64,000 nt of DNA from Paramyrothecium sp. XJ0827 (GCA_020881915.1 JAJFPB010000002.1:1674001-1738000), one strand, 5' to 3'; shown: positions 13,136-26,806, numbered from the stretch's first letter. The notes: generated by a model from the letters alone, not told the origin. Program-made: numbers and translations.

Positions 13136-15501
13136 TTACCACGGCTTGAATTGCTTGGCCCATGCTTCGTATCCTTCTATCATCTCAGTGGTGATGCTTC
13201 GAGGCGTGTTTGCAATTGCGTTCACCAGATCAGCCATGGTGATCTCTAGCAATTCCGATTTCTCCCCTGCTTCGTAATAGCGATCATACACCGCCAATCC
13301 AGCCTCTTTCACTATTGATTTGATCTCGGAACCAGAGTAGCCTGCTGCCATCCTTGCTAGTTCTTGGATGTCGACATTAGAGGCGAGGTTCAAATTGCGG
13401 AGGTGTACGTTGAAGATGGCCTCACGTGCTGCCAAATCGGGTGGGCCAACGTAAATGATCTTGTCGAAACGACCAGCACGCAAGAGAGCAGAGTCGATGG
13501 ACTCGGGACGATTCGTAGCGGCGAGGATGAAGACACCATTGAGGACTTCAAAGCCGTCCATCTCTGTCAGGAGACTGGTAAGGAGATTCACGGCCCCGGT
13601 GCTGCGAGAGGCTGAGCTACCCCCTGGTCCGCCGGATCGCTGGCCACTGATAGAGTCGATCTCATCAAAGAAGATGATCGAGGGTGCGGCAGCGCGTGCA
13701 CGTTGGAAGAGTGTCCTCAATGCGCGCTCAGACTCGCCGACATACATGTTGAGGAGTTCTGCAGCCTTAACGGCAAAGAAGTTAAACGACGACTCGGTAG
13801 CCAGGGCTTGAGCACAGAGTGTCTTGGAACAGCCAGGAGGGCCGTAGAGGAGTAAGCCTTTCGGAGGGTCACGCACGACACGGGTTGCTGCGGCACTGTT
13901 CTGGGGGGGAGTGTTAGGTGAGGTTGCAACTAGTATGCAGTCTGGGCGTTTTGAACGTGAAAACTTACTTTGACAAGCCTTATCATCCGAGAAAGAGCCT
14001 TCTTCGGTTCTTCCTGACCTCCAACATCCTGCCAATGAATTGTTGGAGGTTTGAGGTTGATATCATGCATAGCAGTTGGGCGTGTCATTTGGAGAGCTTG
14101 GGCTAAGTCGTCCTTTGTCAGGAAGTGTTCTTCAGTCGTACCAGGGTCAACACATTCTGTATCCAACTTGCTGCCTAGAAAGCTCTTTGCTGTGGACACC
14201 AGCTTGGCGAGGTCAGCCGGATTGTAAGCATGAGTCTTCTGTGCAATGTCCAGGAGCCAGTCCGCCTTGTCATCGGCGGGGATGGGAGGATCCAGGAACT
14301 GCAGAATTTCCAGGCGCTCCGGGGCTTGGGGGATTGACATAGTAATGTTCCAACTAAAGCGTGATAACCTTTGCAGGCTCGGCGGGACATGGGTCAGATA
14401 GTCCAGGCATGTGGCGACCACGACAACTTGAGGCAGAGCATTCTTTGCCTCTATCAGTGCTGGCAAGGCATCAAGCTCTTCCCCGAGAGCTTGGATGACT
14501 GCGGGGGAGTTGGGGCGTTCTTTGTCAATGAGCTTCTCTAGGTCGTCGATAAGAATCATACTGGGTTGTTGGGCACGAGCTTGCTTGAATGTCTCGCGTA
14601 TGGTGGACAGCTTGTCGGTGGGCTGAATCCAGAACGGTCGCCCCCAGCCTGTGCTCGCTAATTGTTGGAGCAAGAATGTCTTGCCGGTACCAGGTCCACC
14701 ATTAAGAACGAGGCCACATGATGACCGCTCTCCTTTGACCCAGAATGGACGAGTGAAGGCTTTGAGGAAGCGGTTCAATTCCTTGGTTTCGGACGACAAG
14801 CCAGGCACGTTGTCAACGCGCAATTCTCCGTTGGTGACGGGCGTCTGCACTGGCTCGTCTTCGGTCTGCTCCCGAAGGATTTGCACGGTGGTCGACGACA
14901 GTTTCATGCGCACAATATTAGAGGACCGGTTGTTGACGGACACGACCTTGAAGGAACGGCGGAGTTTGTTGATTGTGACACCCTCAAACACCATGCCGGG
15001 GAATATGAGCTCTGCACGATCTGTACGACTATTAGCAAAAGACAGTAAGACGTGACGAAGACGCATAAATGCGAGCATACCTAGACTTAGACTGATAGAG
15101 GACTCCCACGAGAGAGGGTGTCTGGCAGGTGGCTCTGGTTCAGATTGGCCTACGTCCTCCACCTCGATAATCGTTGCGTCGGGTATCGGCTCATCGCTCA
15201 GGCTCAAGCGAACCTTGTCTCCGACCTTGAAACCAGCAGCCTCTTGGAAAGCACGGGTCATCACGACGACGTTGGGACTCAGGTTGGAGCCTGGCATCAA
15301 CCAGAGCGAAGCCCCACGGCAGAGAGGCTGCTCGCTGTCCAGGCGCTCGACCACGCAGTGACGCGCTTGTTGGAGATCGCCACTGAGAGAGAGGAGAGTG
15401 TCTTTGCCGACGTAGATTCGTGCAGCGCCTGCGAGACTGGCTTTCTCCAGGGTGGGGTTGGGTACAGGACGCACTTTGGCGTCTACACTCTCTTGGACCA
15501 T
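13136..15501 (-). CDS. afg2: Tandem AAA ATPase of the AFG2/Drg1 (SPATA5) family
   Basis: Drg1/Afg2 ATPases release shuttling factors such as Rlp24 from cytoplasmic pre-60S ribosomes. Exons 15501-15081, 15020-13969 and 13900-13136 keep phase (745 aa). An N-domain (about 1-210) precedes two AAA modules. D1 has Walker A NGGPGTGKT (247-255), but its Walker B reads MILIDDLEKL, with Asp300 where the catalytic Glu normally sits. D2 has Walker A YGPPGCSKT (about 510-518), where Cys-Ser replaces the usual Thr-Gly; this variant is known for AFG2 D2. D2 Walker B is canonical (IIFFDEIDSI, Glu571), followed by sensor and arginine-finger sequence (AATNRPESIDSALLRAGRFD). The ATG at 15501 is the first in frame. 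Family is confident; orthology to Drg1 rather than a related AFG2 paralogue is less certain. Confidence 0.85.
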
Positions 15502-16045
15502 GACTGTGATGATATGGGGATGAATCTGATGAATGGTCAATGGGCATGAAGAGGATTATTGACGTGTTGGTTGGAAGATGAGAAGGGGATGAATGAGTTT
15601 CGCTCTGGGTTTATATGATCTTCATGCCCTACGGAAGGCGTGGTGGAAGGAGGGTTAAGATTCAAGCAGCTGTACACGAGATGTCAAAATTCAGCAAGCT
15701 TCCTAAACGAAGACTTATTAACTGGTTCACCAACCAGTTACCATGGCCTAACACTCCCTCTGACTCACTTTCGTGAATTATGCCTTCATTTTCGAAGGGC
15801 ATGTCATGATCGCTCCGCAGACAAAAATATACGTCGTGAAGATTTCTCCAGGGTCTCAATGCGCCTGGCCAATCACAGCACCGGATAGCCTCCACCGAGA
15901 CTTCCATGCTCCCAGGATTTAGCTCCAAGCTCTCGACCATCACTCCTCCGTACTTCCTCCCATCATCCTGTCCAAGCTCCCCAACACTTCGCTAAGGCAT
16001 CCCTCGCACCACCCCGATGACTCGAGCTCAGCCGCCGCTGCCTGG
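15502..16045. other. Divergent promoter region (AFG2-type ATPase / mitochondrial-type protein)
   Basis: About 540 bp shared between the start codons at 15501 (-) and 16046 (+). Pyrimidine-rich stretches occur near 15900-16015 (+), as is usual in fungal leaders. No other gene is seen. Confidence 0.55.
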
Positions 16046-17382
16046 ATGACCTGCTCTCGATGGCGCTGCCTTGCGACTGCGCTGTCGCCGCCGCCCGGGC
16101 CGGGCGCTAGGTTCTTCTCGTGCTGCCCTGCCCGTCGCGCAAACGCTAGAAATGGCAGCGACAGCAGCAGCGGCAACAGCAATCAAAACCTGCACTGGCC
16201 GCATCTGAAGCGCAAGCCGTCTCCGCTGGCTGCTGGTCAACCTTTACAGGAGTCCTTCTTTTCCATTGGGCAGCTCAAAAGTCGGTCCCCTCGTGCAGAG
16301 CGGCGCTCGCCTCTCGACCCGAATACTACCTTCGATGGAGCGGATAATGGCTCTGCGCCTTCATTGACAGCCAACCGGTCGCGCCTAATGCTCGTATTGG
16401 ATGGTCTTAGCCCCAATCTTAAGGCCAGCGACTTCCATCGCCTGGTCCCCAGCCAGCTCTCGAGCTGGAGCGTCATCAAGCGTGGTACGACAGCTGTTCC
16501 CATCTCCCCAGTCGCCTTGCTAATCTCTTTCAAGTCCAGCAGAAACGCTGCCACAAGACCCTTGAGCCCCTCGGCGTCTACTACATCACATTCACCACGG
16601 AGAGCATGCTCTCCACCTACAGCGACAAGTTCCTCCGCCTCCACGGCCTCAACAAGCACAGGCTGCGCTTCGCCGACGAATTGCTGCCAGAGAAGTGGGA
16701 GCTGTCTGTGCCGTCGCATCTTCGTTCCGGATCTGGCGATCTCGCCGAAGAAGCCGATACCCTCACCTTTGCGCCTGGCTCCTTGAACGTCAAGGCTCCC
16801 CAGCGCAGGCGCGCCGGCGTCCGTAAAAACTGGTGGGCGCAACAGCTTGGCGCTCGCTTGGAGCAGTTCGGTCACGGCCTCACGCCGCCAACCGTCATGC
16901 TCCATGTGCAGCCGCCTACTTTGACGGCACTCGATCTCGCCCGCCTGATCCACGAGGATGGCTGTAACCGGGGCTGTGCGTGGGATGTTTGCGAGCCGCT
17001 CCCCCTTGCCACAACGGAGGAAAACGACAGGAGCCTCGAGGAGCCCCTCGAACAGTCACTGGACCAAGAGGCTACTCGTACTGCCCAGGAAACCTCTGAG
17101 CAGAAGCCTGATGAGCTATCGGAAGACGCACCCCTAGAGAGGGACGAAGTGGATGACGAGTTGTTGTACGAGGACGATGATGAGGCCAATAGAGCCAGGC
17201 AAAGACGACCGCCGGTCAATTATGTTAGGAGGGAGAGGCTAAGGAGCCGATTTGTTGTCGTGTGTGCAGACGAGGGGGAAGCACACAGATTTCAGCGGAA
17301 CTGGAACCAGCGGACACTAACGGGAATGTCGGAGCACGGCGCCGCGCAGAGCTTGGTCCATGCTTCAAGAATAAACTGGTAG
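16046..17382 (+). CDS. Fungal protein of unknown function with probable mitochondrial targeting sequence
   Basis: Two exons, 16046-16484 and 16535-17382, are separated by a 50-nt intron (donor GTACGA, branch GCTAATC, acceptor CAAG) and give 428 aa. The first 37 residues hold many Arg, Cys, Ala and Pro and no acidic residue, fitting a mitochondrial presequence. The core (about 100-200) starts with RLMLVLDGLSPNLKASDFHR and continues across the junction into VYYITFTTESMLSTYSDKFLRLH. This order resembles an RRM-like beta-alpha-beta fold, so a mitochondrial RNA-binding or translation role is possible but inferred. The C-terminus is strongly acidic and ends with a second ordered block (SRFVVVCADEGEAHRFQRNW). 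I do not recognise a named family. Confidence 0.75.
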
Positions 17383-17874
17383 TCACACAAAGTACATTCT
17401 TTCTGGTCTCTCCCGTGCTTCTGAATTCCCTAATACACATATTGCGTCAACACACTGGCAGTTGACTTCTTGGACTCGATTCGTCTTCCTCCGTCCCCAT
17501 CGCGCATATGCTTGTAAGAAGCCCTCCCCTCCGCTGGCCCCTCTATGGTACTACCTTGGGCATCGTGGAAAGGCTCTGAAGAATCGTTCTCACGGCCCAG
17601 CTAACAAGCACTTCTTTCGTCGGTGGCCGCTGCGGAGCAAGGGCGGGAATTCGTAGTCAACCCAGATGAAACCCCAAACTCCAAACCATTATTTGCTGTT
17701 CTAAGGAAAACAGAAAGGCAACAGAAGCCACGATACAACAGTAAATGAACGCGATCCGCATGGCTCCTTGCATGCGGTCCTTGCACAGGGCGAAAGCGAA
17801 AGCTGTCTCGCCCTTCAATCCACCATGTAACCCTCCTTCAAGTCTTGCGCGTTGGGCGCTTTCTGCTTCGTTTC
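17383..17874. other. Convergent intergenic spacer
   Basis: 3' untranslated regions of the gene ending at 17382 (+) and of sec4 (-). No gene seen. Confidence 0.6.
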
Positions 17875-18905
<1,031 letters not shown>

Positions 18906-20415
18906 GGTGGGCGACGGTGACGACGGGCGATTCAATATCGGAGCGTGCGAGGTGGTGGGTTCGATGGGCAGATGTGAGGCCGAGGATTTCGAGGTCGCGG
19001 TCTAGGTTCGGGGTTCAGGCCGAAGAACGGAATGAGGATGGAGGAGATGCAAGCAATTGGAAGACAAGGCAAGGCAAGGAGCGAGAGAGATGGCCGAAGG
19101 TGAGACGTGACCGCAAAAGGGGTACATGCGAGGTACTGCGCGAGCCTGCGCACTTCGCGGGGCAGATAGTGGCTGCCGGCGCACCGACAAGGTACGCTAG
19201 CGGTACTGGAGAGCTGGATGGGAATTCTGGCGGACACTGCCTGAAACCCCGTGCCTTGGAGCCCCGGCGAATCAACTGCGAGCCGCAGCCCAATACACAC
19301 GTCAACACCTCGCCTCTCCGTCCACTGCGTACCGTACGGAAAGGTACCTTGCTTTCAGACGAGCGTTGCGCTATTTTCCAGGTACTAGACCCGACACTAG
19401 CCTTGCCTCCATGTCCAGGGTCCAATGGATTGGTCTTGTGACGCATTACCCAGGCTACATACATGACGCCCAGCGACATGATGCCAGGCAGCTAGAATGT
19501 AATCGATCGCATCGTATAAAATTGATTCGAAGGAAGCTCGATGCGATGCCGCCTCTCTCGACAACTGTCTTCCATACTTTTCACATGCTTCCCATCACTT
19601 TACTCAATGCCGTCGTCTTCAGCCTGATCTCTCGGCCTAGTTGACGAGGATTTATGCTTGATCTCGACCGCCACATGATTGGGCCCGCGGCAAACTTGGC
19701 ACGGTGTTCGTCGCAGGCTAAGAGTTCAGCCCCCTCGTGGTCAACGCCGGTGACGTCCACCAAGGAGACCCTTGATGCACTGAAAATCGAGGGGGGAAAT
19801 ATGTATCCCTTCACGGACGAAGTGGCCAAAAGTGACATCTACAGCACCAAGCGGGAAAGAAAGAAAGACACGACGAAGAAGAAAAAGAAAGAAAAAGCCG
19901 TCTTGGGTTAGTAATGCTGCATATCTTGTGGAGCGCCAGCGTCAAAAACCCAGCAGCTTGGCTCGCGAGTGAACATTGCTTCTTGATGAGACTGACCATG
20001 AAATGCACCAATTTCCTGGTTCATCTTCGTATGGCCCAGGACCCCAAGAGCAGAGTCTTCGATGACGCTGTGGTTTTAGCAATAAGGTCACTTTGTGTCT
20101 TATCCTAGTACATTGCTTGTCTCAAGCGCGAGACTGGTGAATAAGCTCTAGCTGAACCTCTCTTATCGTTGTTGAGACCAAGACGATGACGCTTCTCCAT
20201 TCGGGTTTGTAATAAACGTGGCATTGATGCAGGTCCCAGCGTAAGGTACGCATGCCTGAGGTAGCTCCTCATTGTGCACCGTTGTTTTCCCACCTGCATC
20301 GACCTCTCACACTGTCGTGGTATTGTTTTTCAATCCCAAAATTGGTTCTGAATTAATCCTCTTCTGCTGCCTGTTCTCTGAAAATATCCTGATCACCCAG
20401 GCCATTGAGGCATTG

Positions 20416-20453
<38 letters not shown>
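20416..20453. repeat. C8T30 homopolymer run
   Basis: Eight C followed by thirty T, the longest homopolymer in the window. Such runs are prone to length error in sequencing, so its exact length is uncertain. Confidence 0.9.
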
Positions 20454-20454
<1 letters not shown>

Positions 20455-22837
20455 TGGTCCAGTTTCATATGGATACGTCGTGCTGGAAAAGACAAGAGAC
20501 TTGATCGGTTATGAGCATCATTTCTATGAAATCGAGAGGCAAAGCTGCCATACCACAAAATTCCATACCGCCTTCGCGAGTCACTCTATAGTGCGAATCC
20601 TCGTCACCGCTGTCCTCAAACTTAGGGACAAATCTACGGATTAAATCACCTCCCGTGGGCGAGGTCATCTTGTACAATTTGAACCTGGCCCTTGTCCTAG
20701 GACTGTGCTATATGGAGATATTTCTGCTATGCAAACCCGTTTCGATATCCATTTACAGGTCTGGCCGAAGCAGCTCTACTCTGGATGCGAGACGTTTAAG
20801 GGTAGCAAGCATTGCGCCTTGGCAGGCAGATGGCAGTCCAGCTGGACAAGGGTCGCCAAAAAAGCCATTGGCAAGGATCAACGTCCTGATGGAGCGGTTG
20901 AAAGTCCTACGTGAGCGATACCAGCACCAATGTAGCAGGTGAGGCCAAAACTTGCCTGCCGTGAACATCGCCTTGGATCAGGAGCGGGCCTTAACTGATG
21001 ACCAACAAACTTCGAATCATCAATCCATAGAGCGGAGATTACTATGATACTGGCGCCAATGCTGTCTGTTGCATCGGCTTAGACAAAGCCGCACACAGCG
21101 ACAACGTGAGGGCAAGAAAGATCGAAGACGGCATAGATGCACTAGACTCATCACATTCGCTTGCGAAAGACGGGGCATTAAGTGCTTGCAGTAGACCGTC
21201 ATGGTTTGCTTCCCAGATTGGCGGGGCAAGCGCACCTGTAGCGACGTCGATGAAGCTCCACAATGGGGTGAACAACCTGGGCCTTTGGGATGTGCTTCCA
21301 CGGTGCTCTGTAGGCCGGGGCCATTGCCGCCTGATCCTTTTCCCTCACGGCATTGCTTGTGGGGATCATGGGTCTAGGACGACTGCCCAGGTCCCCTGTA
21401 GGCCACATGGCAACGGGGTCGTCATCTAGGCTGAGACGGGGGCAAACCTTTTTTGTTTCCTGGTTCCGACAAAGTCCTACTAGATACTGACCGTTTCTGG
21501 TAGGGTACAGGTACAAAGCCTGGAGAGGGAAAGGGGTAAGTAAGGTGTCACTTCATTGCGAGTGGCTGTAGGGCTGTGCATCCCGGCATTGTTCTGAAGG
21601 ATTCGTTTCGTTTCGCTTCACCTCGTCTTTCGTCCTGCCTTCGTACGCTCGACGTACGAGCCAGCTCGACGAGGCGTTAGCATGCTCGGTGTAAGTCCAT
21701 GGTGAGACTGGCTGCCAATAGCAGGATGGTTGCGAATCCCACAACAGGTAATGTTTCCATCTCGAGTGGAGTCGTGGACCATGCCACCAAAAACGCCGTT
21801 TGGTGCCGTCCCGAGCCTCGCCCATGTCATGCATAACGGCTCGCTCCTTGGCTGTGCTTCGACAGAACTCATGGGTAAAATGGGACCTACGCATGAAAGG
21901 AAGTGAAGTCATCCTAACTTGGTTAAACAACCCCATTGACTCCAGGTTCTTTCGCCGTGTTTAGGTACCTTGATCCGATTGATTAAATCAATTTGTAACT
22001 AAGGTAAACGGAAAGACCCTCCGAATGCAGGCAGATCTCCCCTGGCGTGCGTATCTTCGCCCACCTTACCTTATACCTTAAGATACGAAAGCATTGGCGA
22101 CTGGACACCAAGTGGAAAAATTCTTCCTGCTCCGCCGTGCTCAGCCCTACCAAGAAGAGGGATTCGGCGCATTGCACAATGGACAAGCGCTGATGTCTCA
22201 GAGAGGCTTATTCATCTCGCGAAGCTTTGTAAGTCGAGCACGGTCTATTACGTTAGAAGGTTGCGCTTCATCACCGTCATCACATACGAATCCGTTCACA
22301 AACTGGACGAAAGCAAGACTGGTGACGATGCCTTCTCCCAAGGCAATCCCGCCACAAGCAACCTTTCGGATGCGCGCGCAATCCCCCCGGGGCTGCAGCA
22401 AGTTTCTGTACAACATGCATAACGGCGACTGATCACCCACTTCACAAGGACAAGGTGCGTGCAGCGCATAAACGCGGACGGCCACCCCCCTTCCGAAGGG
22501 AGTGACTCACCGCTGGATCAGGACGTGGTTCAGCCTCGATTGGGGTTCTCTTCCCTCCCTCTTCTTTCTTCGGCCTTGTTTCATCTACTATTAGTCGGAG
22601 ACCTGGCCGTCAAATAAATTAAATCGGCTGCTTGCTCCCGTACACGCGGCGCTCTTTGAGCTTCAGGCACAATGTTTGGTCCTTTCGGGTAAAATACCGT
22701 GCTGTACAGCCAAGCCGCCAACCAGCGTCGCAAAACGCAACAAATCTCCAGAGTCGAGAGCTCCCCTCGGCGCGGCTGCGGGCGGACCCTGGGCGAACCA
22801 ACTTTGGGGGCCAAGAGGATGGAAAGGATAAGGCAAC

Positions 22838-22862
22838 CATGCCATGCCATGCCATGCCATGG
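22838..22862. repeat. CATGC pentamer tandem repeat (5 copies)
   Basis: Five consecutive CATGC/CATGG units in non-coding DNA. Confidence 0.9.
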
Positions 22863-23862
22863 CCTGCTCTCCCAGTCATTCGTAAACCTCGTCGATGCTG
22901 TCGAAACTGCTTTGGTGGGCACAGCCACGCCATAGCCAGGCAATGGGGAGTGAACGGAGACGGAAGCCCTTCACCTGCCCCCCTGTCAGGCCGCTGAATC
23001 AAGTGGAAGTTTGAGCGGTCCTTGGTGCCTTTTTTCGACTTTTTTACAATGTGATCCTGCAGCCATGCAAAGCCCATCGAGGACTTCGCCCACCCCTGCT
23101 CGTCTCATCCCACACATAGATGCCTTACGCACAGGCACACCCGCGACAGACATTCACAGAAACACGACGAGGCTGCCGTCCGCGTCCTCGCGGCACTAGG
23201 CCAAGGACACACCACGAGTCAAGATGCCGGACACATAATCTTGCCCAGGATGGAACTGACCATGCACTTGTATCAATACATCGATGCTGATGCTGTCCTA
23301 TCCCCCACCGACCCTGGAATTCACGCCTTTCTGCTGGCGCAAGAAGGGGGGGTCGACTTGTCTTCCGCAATGAACCGTGCCACCGAGGCAGCACTCACAC
23401 ACTGCCCATCTATCCCCCACCCCTTTCGTTCAAATAATTAATAGCAGCACTTGGGCTGCCTGTTTTTTCCTCCATGGCTTGATTTGATTCGAATATCCCA
23501 TGGCGGTGAAAATCATCTCGTCTTTCGCTGTGATTTCTTCGACTTGATTCATTTCCTCATTAGTCCTTCTTTCCAACAGAATCTGATTGCAACCGCATCG
23601 AAATCCCGCCGCAATAACGCTCATCTATACGTCGGTACAATTATAGGCCTGCGCTCTCATTTCGCTACGCCAATCTGTGACAGGCTGCAGCCCTCATCTC
23701 GGCACCACCAGCGCCTTTTTTTCTTGAGTGAAATTCTTAAGAGCATCATTCTGCGCCATTCTCCTTTCTTTCGTCTCCTGCTGGGGTAGAGGGACGTCGT
23801 TTACTCTTCTCAAATTCACGACAAAACTTTTGGGGCGGTCCGTTTCCCATTAACCTGGCGCC

Positions 23863-24786
23863 ATGCCTCTGAGCCAGCGGACTTCCGGCTCACATGAGCG
23901 CAAGTCTTCAACGGGGTCATCGGAAAAGAGTGGTGCGTCTCGTGGGAACCATGTTCGCTTCTCGGATGTTGATTCTGGAGTAGGCTCAGGTTTAGAGACT
24001 GAAGAAGACCTCCGCGATGCCCTTCAGCGGGCCAACACCGAGTGGAACAAAGCGAATGCAGCCAGAGACAAGTTCCAAAACCTGTATGAGCTGACGAACG
24101 CCAAGCTTGCCGAGTCCAACAAGGCCAAAGAAGACCTCAAGTCTGAGAGCCAAGCCGTCAAGGAGCACAATGCGGCATTGAAGCAGGAGCTACAACGACT
24201 CAAAGAACTTTACGCCGCTGTGAAGTACGAACACAGGGTCTTGTCACAGAGCAACGAAGATCTTAGAACCAAGTATGAGGCCCTGGTCTCCAGATACAAT
24301 GCGCCACATCAACCTTCACCTACGATCACACTGGTGGAGCAACTCCCGGAGCGCCCAAAGGCCTCTCGGACCTCTACAAAGGAGAAGCATCGCGATGACC
24401 GCAGTCGGGCGAAAGATAAGGAGAAGGAAAGAGAAAAGGAGAGAGAGAAGGAGAACAAAGCCGAGAGAGAACGTCTACTGGGGCGTTTTGAAGGCAAGCG
24501 CCCATCTCCTCCCGGACATCGCGACAGCTTTATCGAACCTTGGGGACCCGGCGGACGTTCCCCGACGGTCGATACGGCCACTCGAGCGTACCCGAACGTG
24601 GTGACAGGCCGCTTGCAGGCTCCGGCTTTAACAAAGTCGCAACAACCAGCCTACTCCAACGTGCCCCGTGTCGCCAACCCCCTGAGCCCGGGGGTATACA
24701 GCAGCACGGCCATTGCATTTGACGAGGACGAGGACGAGGACGATTACGAAGATGGAAACTACCATGCGCATCCTTTGGCGCGGTAG
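23863..24786 (+). CDS. Coiled-coil protein of unknown function
   Basis: Intronless 307-aa frame starting at ATG 23863 (context GCCATGC). The N-terminus is Ser/Gly-rich and basic, with a HVRFSDVDSG block. Residues of about 45-150 form a heptad-rich coiled coil (EEDLRDALQRANTEWNKANA and following). A highly charged Lys/Glu/Arg tract of about 20 residues follows near 185-210, then a Pro-rich region, and the C-terminus has an acidic run (DEDEDEDDYED). No catalytic domain is visible. This layout suits a cytoskeletal or scaffold protein, but that is inference. Confidence 0.82.
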   Translation: MPLSQRTSGSHERKSSTGSSEKSGASRGNHVRFSDVDSGVGSGLETEEDLRDALQRANTEWNKANAARDKFQNLYELTNAKLAESNKAKEDLKSESQAVKEHNAALKQELQRLKELYAAVKYEHRVLSQSNEDLRTKYEALVSRYNAPHQPSPTITLVEQLPERPKASRTSTKEKHRDDRSRAKDKEKEREKEREKENKAERERLLGRFEGKRPSPPGHRDSFIEPWGPGGRSPTVDTATRAYPNVVTGRLQAPALTKSQQPAYSNVPRVANPLSPGVYSSTAIAFDEDEDEDDYEDGNYHAHPLAR

Positions 24787-25341
24787 ACTCGGGGCGGACG
24801 TGTTCCCGGGTCTTCAGCCAGCACCAACGTCTTCTAGTACATATTATTGCTTGGGCGCGTGGAATATCCATCGCCCCAACCATCCGCCCGCTTTCCTCAA
24901 TGGGCCATGCTGCCTACAAGGCGCCCCACTACCATGCGGGCGCCCGGCTACATTCCCCACCACCAAACCTCCACCTGTCGGCCCCGCATTCCGATCTCGG
25001 GCTTTCCTCGCCTTACTACACACATACGTTTACTGGACTTAGCCGACCTGACGCCGCCAATATGGGCTAATCCTTGGCCGGCATTACGAAACAAAGGAAG
25101 AACCAGCTGGCCGGCAACCCTCCTCATATGCCCGTCGCCAAATGGCCTAACCCTCTGATACCCTTGTGCCCCTCAGCCGGCCTGCATACTCGAGGGCTAG
25201 TCTGACTCATATCCCTTTCCATTCCCCTGCAGTCTTTTGTGTATCATGTTGCAATATTTCTGTACTTTACTGTGAGCTGTTTGAGTTCACCCTTTCTTTT
25301 CCTCTTCAAGCTGTCTGCGCACCTGTAAGAGACCAAGCAAC
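24787..25341. other. Intergenic spacer between two plus-strand genes
   Basis: 3' region of the coiled-coil gene and promoter of the flavin-fold gene. Pyrimidine-rich leader sequence precedes the ATG at 25342. No gene seen. Confidence 0.55.
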
Positions 25342-26190
25342 ATGAAGCTGTTTTCTTCCCTGTCCGACGACCTCGCCCAATGGGCTCAGCGTCAGCCGAT
25401 ATTCTTCACTGGATCGGCACCGACGCACGGTGCTCACATCAATGTCTCTCCCAAGGGCCTCACAGATTCCCACTTCGCTGTGCTCGGCCCCAACCAGTGC
25501 GCCTACATTGACCGAACTGGCTCGGGCTGCGAGACCATATCCCATGCCTACGAAAACGGGCGTCTGTGCCTCATGTTCAACAGCTTCGGGGCCTCGCCCA
25601 GAATCATGCGCTTGTTCTGTCGCGCGAGCGTGGTGGAATGGGACCAGCCAGAGTTTCCATCTCTCGTCCGTCAGATCGCCAAGGGAAAGCGAGAAGCATT
25701 CGACGGCGCCCGCGCAGTCATCCTCTGTGACATCTGGCAAGTGCAGACGAGCTGTGGCTACGGTGTTCCGCGGGTGAAGCAGACCTTTTACACCCCCGGG
25801 ACAGATGATGAGAAAACTGTCGATCAGGCTCCCCGGCCCAACGACGACACCGTACCCGATGAGCTGGTCGTCTTTGAAGAGCGTCCAACCTTGGATCGAT
25901 ACTCGGTCTCATACGCGAGCAAAGATAAAATGGAGGAGTATCAGAAAGTGAAAAATGTCGATAGCCTTGACGGGCTGCCCGGGTTGAAGACCGCTCGTCG
26001 CGCGGTGGGCCAAAGGCTGTGGGTTATGGATGCCCAAACCAAGCTGCGACGTCTCTGGGATGAGCGGGAAGCCGTGGCCGTGGGCGCTTTCTTGGCCGTG
26101 CTATTGTATTTCATTTATAACTGGGTGTGGGGCGTTCGTGTGATTGTTTATAGATGGCCTCGCGAGCCGTTGGAAACGGCATCTGTCTAG
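25342..26190 (+). CDS. Pyridoxamine-phosphate-oxidase-like (FMN-binding split barrel) membrane-anchored protein
   Basis: Intronless, 282 aa. The N-terminal half has the split-barrel pattern of the PNPOx-like superfamily in fungi: FFTGSAPTHGAHINVSPKG, then AYIDRTGSGCETISHAYENG and RLCLMFNSFGASPRIMRLFC. These segments line the flavin or cofactor pocket in the family. The middle (about 125-230) ends the domain with a CGYGVPRVKQTFY block. Near the C-terminus a hydrophobic segment (about 246-266, VAVGAFLAVLLYFIYNWVWG) is followed by Arg-rich residues, suggesting a single tail-type membrane anchor. Substrate and reaction are unknown, and PLP biosynthesis should not be assumed. Confidence 0.85.
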   Translation: MKLFSSLSDDLAQWAQRQPIFFTGSAPTHGAHINVSPKGLTDSHFAVLGPNQCAYIDRTGSGCETISHAYENGRLCLMFNSFGASPRIMRLFCRASVVEWDQPEFPSLVRQIAKGKREAFDGARAVILCDIWQVQTSCGYGVPRVKQTFYTPGTDDEKTVDQAPRPNDDTVPDELVVFEERPTLDRYSVSYASKDKMEEYQKVKNVDSLDGLPGLKTARRAVGQRLWVMDAQTKLRRLWDEREAVAVGAFLAVLLYFIYNWVWGVRVIVYRWPREPLETASV

Positions 26191-26806
26191 GGCAGGCATT
26201 TGTGGCCTTCGTTGGCTCTTTCGACTACGGGTTTCCAAGTGTGGGATTTACGAAGACTCGGACGTGTTTTGGATAATGGCTTTCTGATTTTATGCGGATA
26301 CCTAGGTATAGACATTCCATTCATCTTTTGAGTTTTGGCAAACAAGATCAAGCAATCGAGATATATTTATGCTATGCATCACATCGAGTGGACCCGAGAT
26401 GATATGAATAGCATTTGAAGCTTTTTGTCTGCCCAACAGGACAGTAGTTCAAGATGATGCCAACATCTGAGTAACCCGGAAGAACTCATATCTCGGACTG
26501 AACACTCCGCCGGCAATCCGAATCTGGCTTCGTGACGAACACGGCAGCGGCGACTGGTCCAAGGCATCGAGCGCGATTTTCATCCCGCCACTATTTAGCC
26601 TTGTAGGCCCTGGTGGCGGGGTTCTACGTCGGAGCCGTCATGACGGCAGGGGTGGTGGCTTTCACATGCTGTCGCAAGACCTTGGCGAGACAAAGTCGGT
26701 GCTTGACCTGAGGGCCGTTGTTTCCTGAACAACACATCCCAGCGACATGTCCCAGAAGCTCGACATATATACCTGGAGTTAATGCTTTGGCGCATGTGGA
26801 TCCGGC
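26191..26806. other. Convergent intergenic spacer
   Basis: 3' regions of the flavin-fold gene (+) and upf3 (-). No gene seen. Confidence 0.6.

Larger units (their letters stand above)
18906..23862. other. Large divergent gene-free region (about 5 kb)
   Basis: Lies between sec4 (-) and the coiled-coil gene (+). All reading frames are short, overlapping and without recognisable domains. It contains simple repeats (AAGGC tract at 19064-19080, C8T30 run at 20416-20453, CATGC pentamers at 22838-22862) and an 8-bp inverted repeat CGTATCTT/AAGATACG (22050-22057 and 22080-22087). It probably holds the long promoter and leader of one or both genes. Confidence 0.55.

Noticed and set aside
20416..20453. 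Poly(T) run as the tail of a retroposed copy
   Set aside because: No target-site duplication and no gene-like sequence on the expected side; a simple homopolymer is the easier reading.
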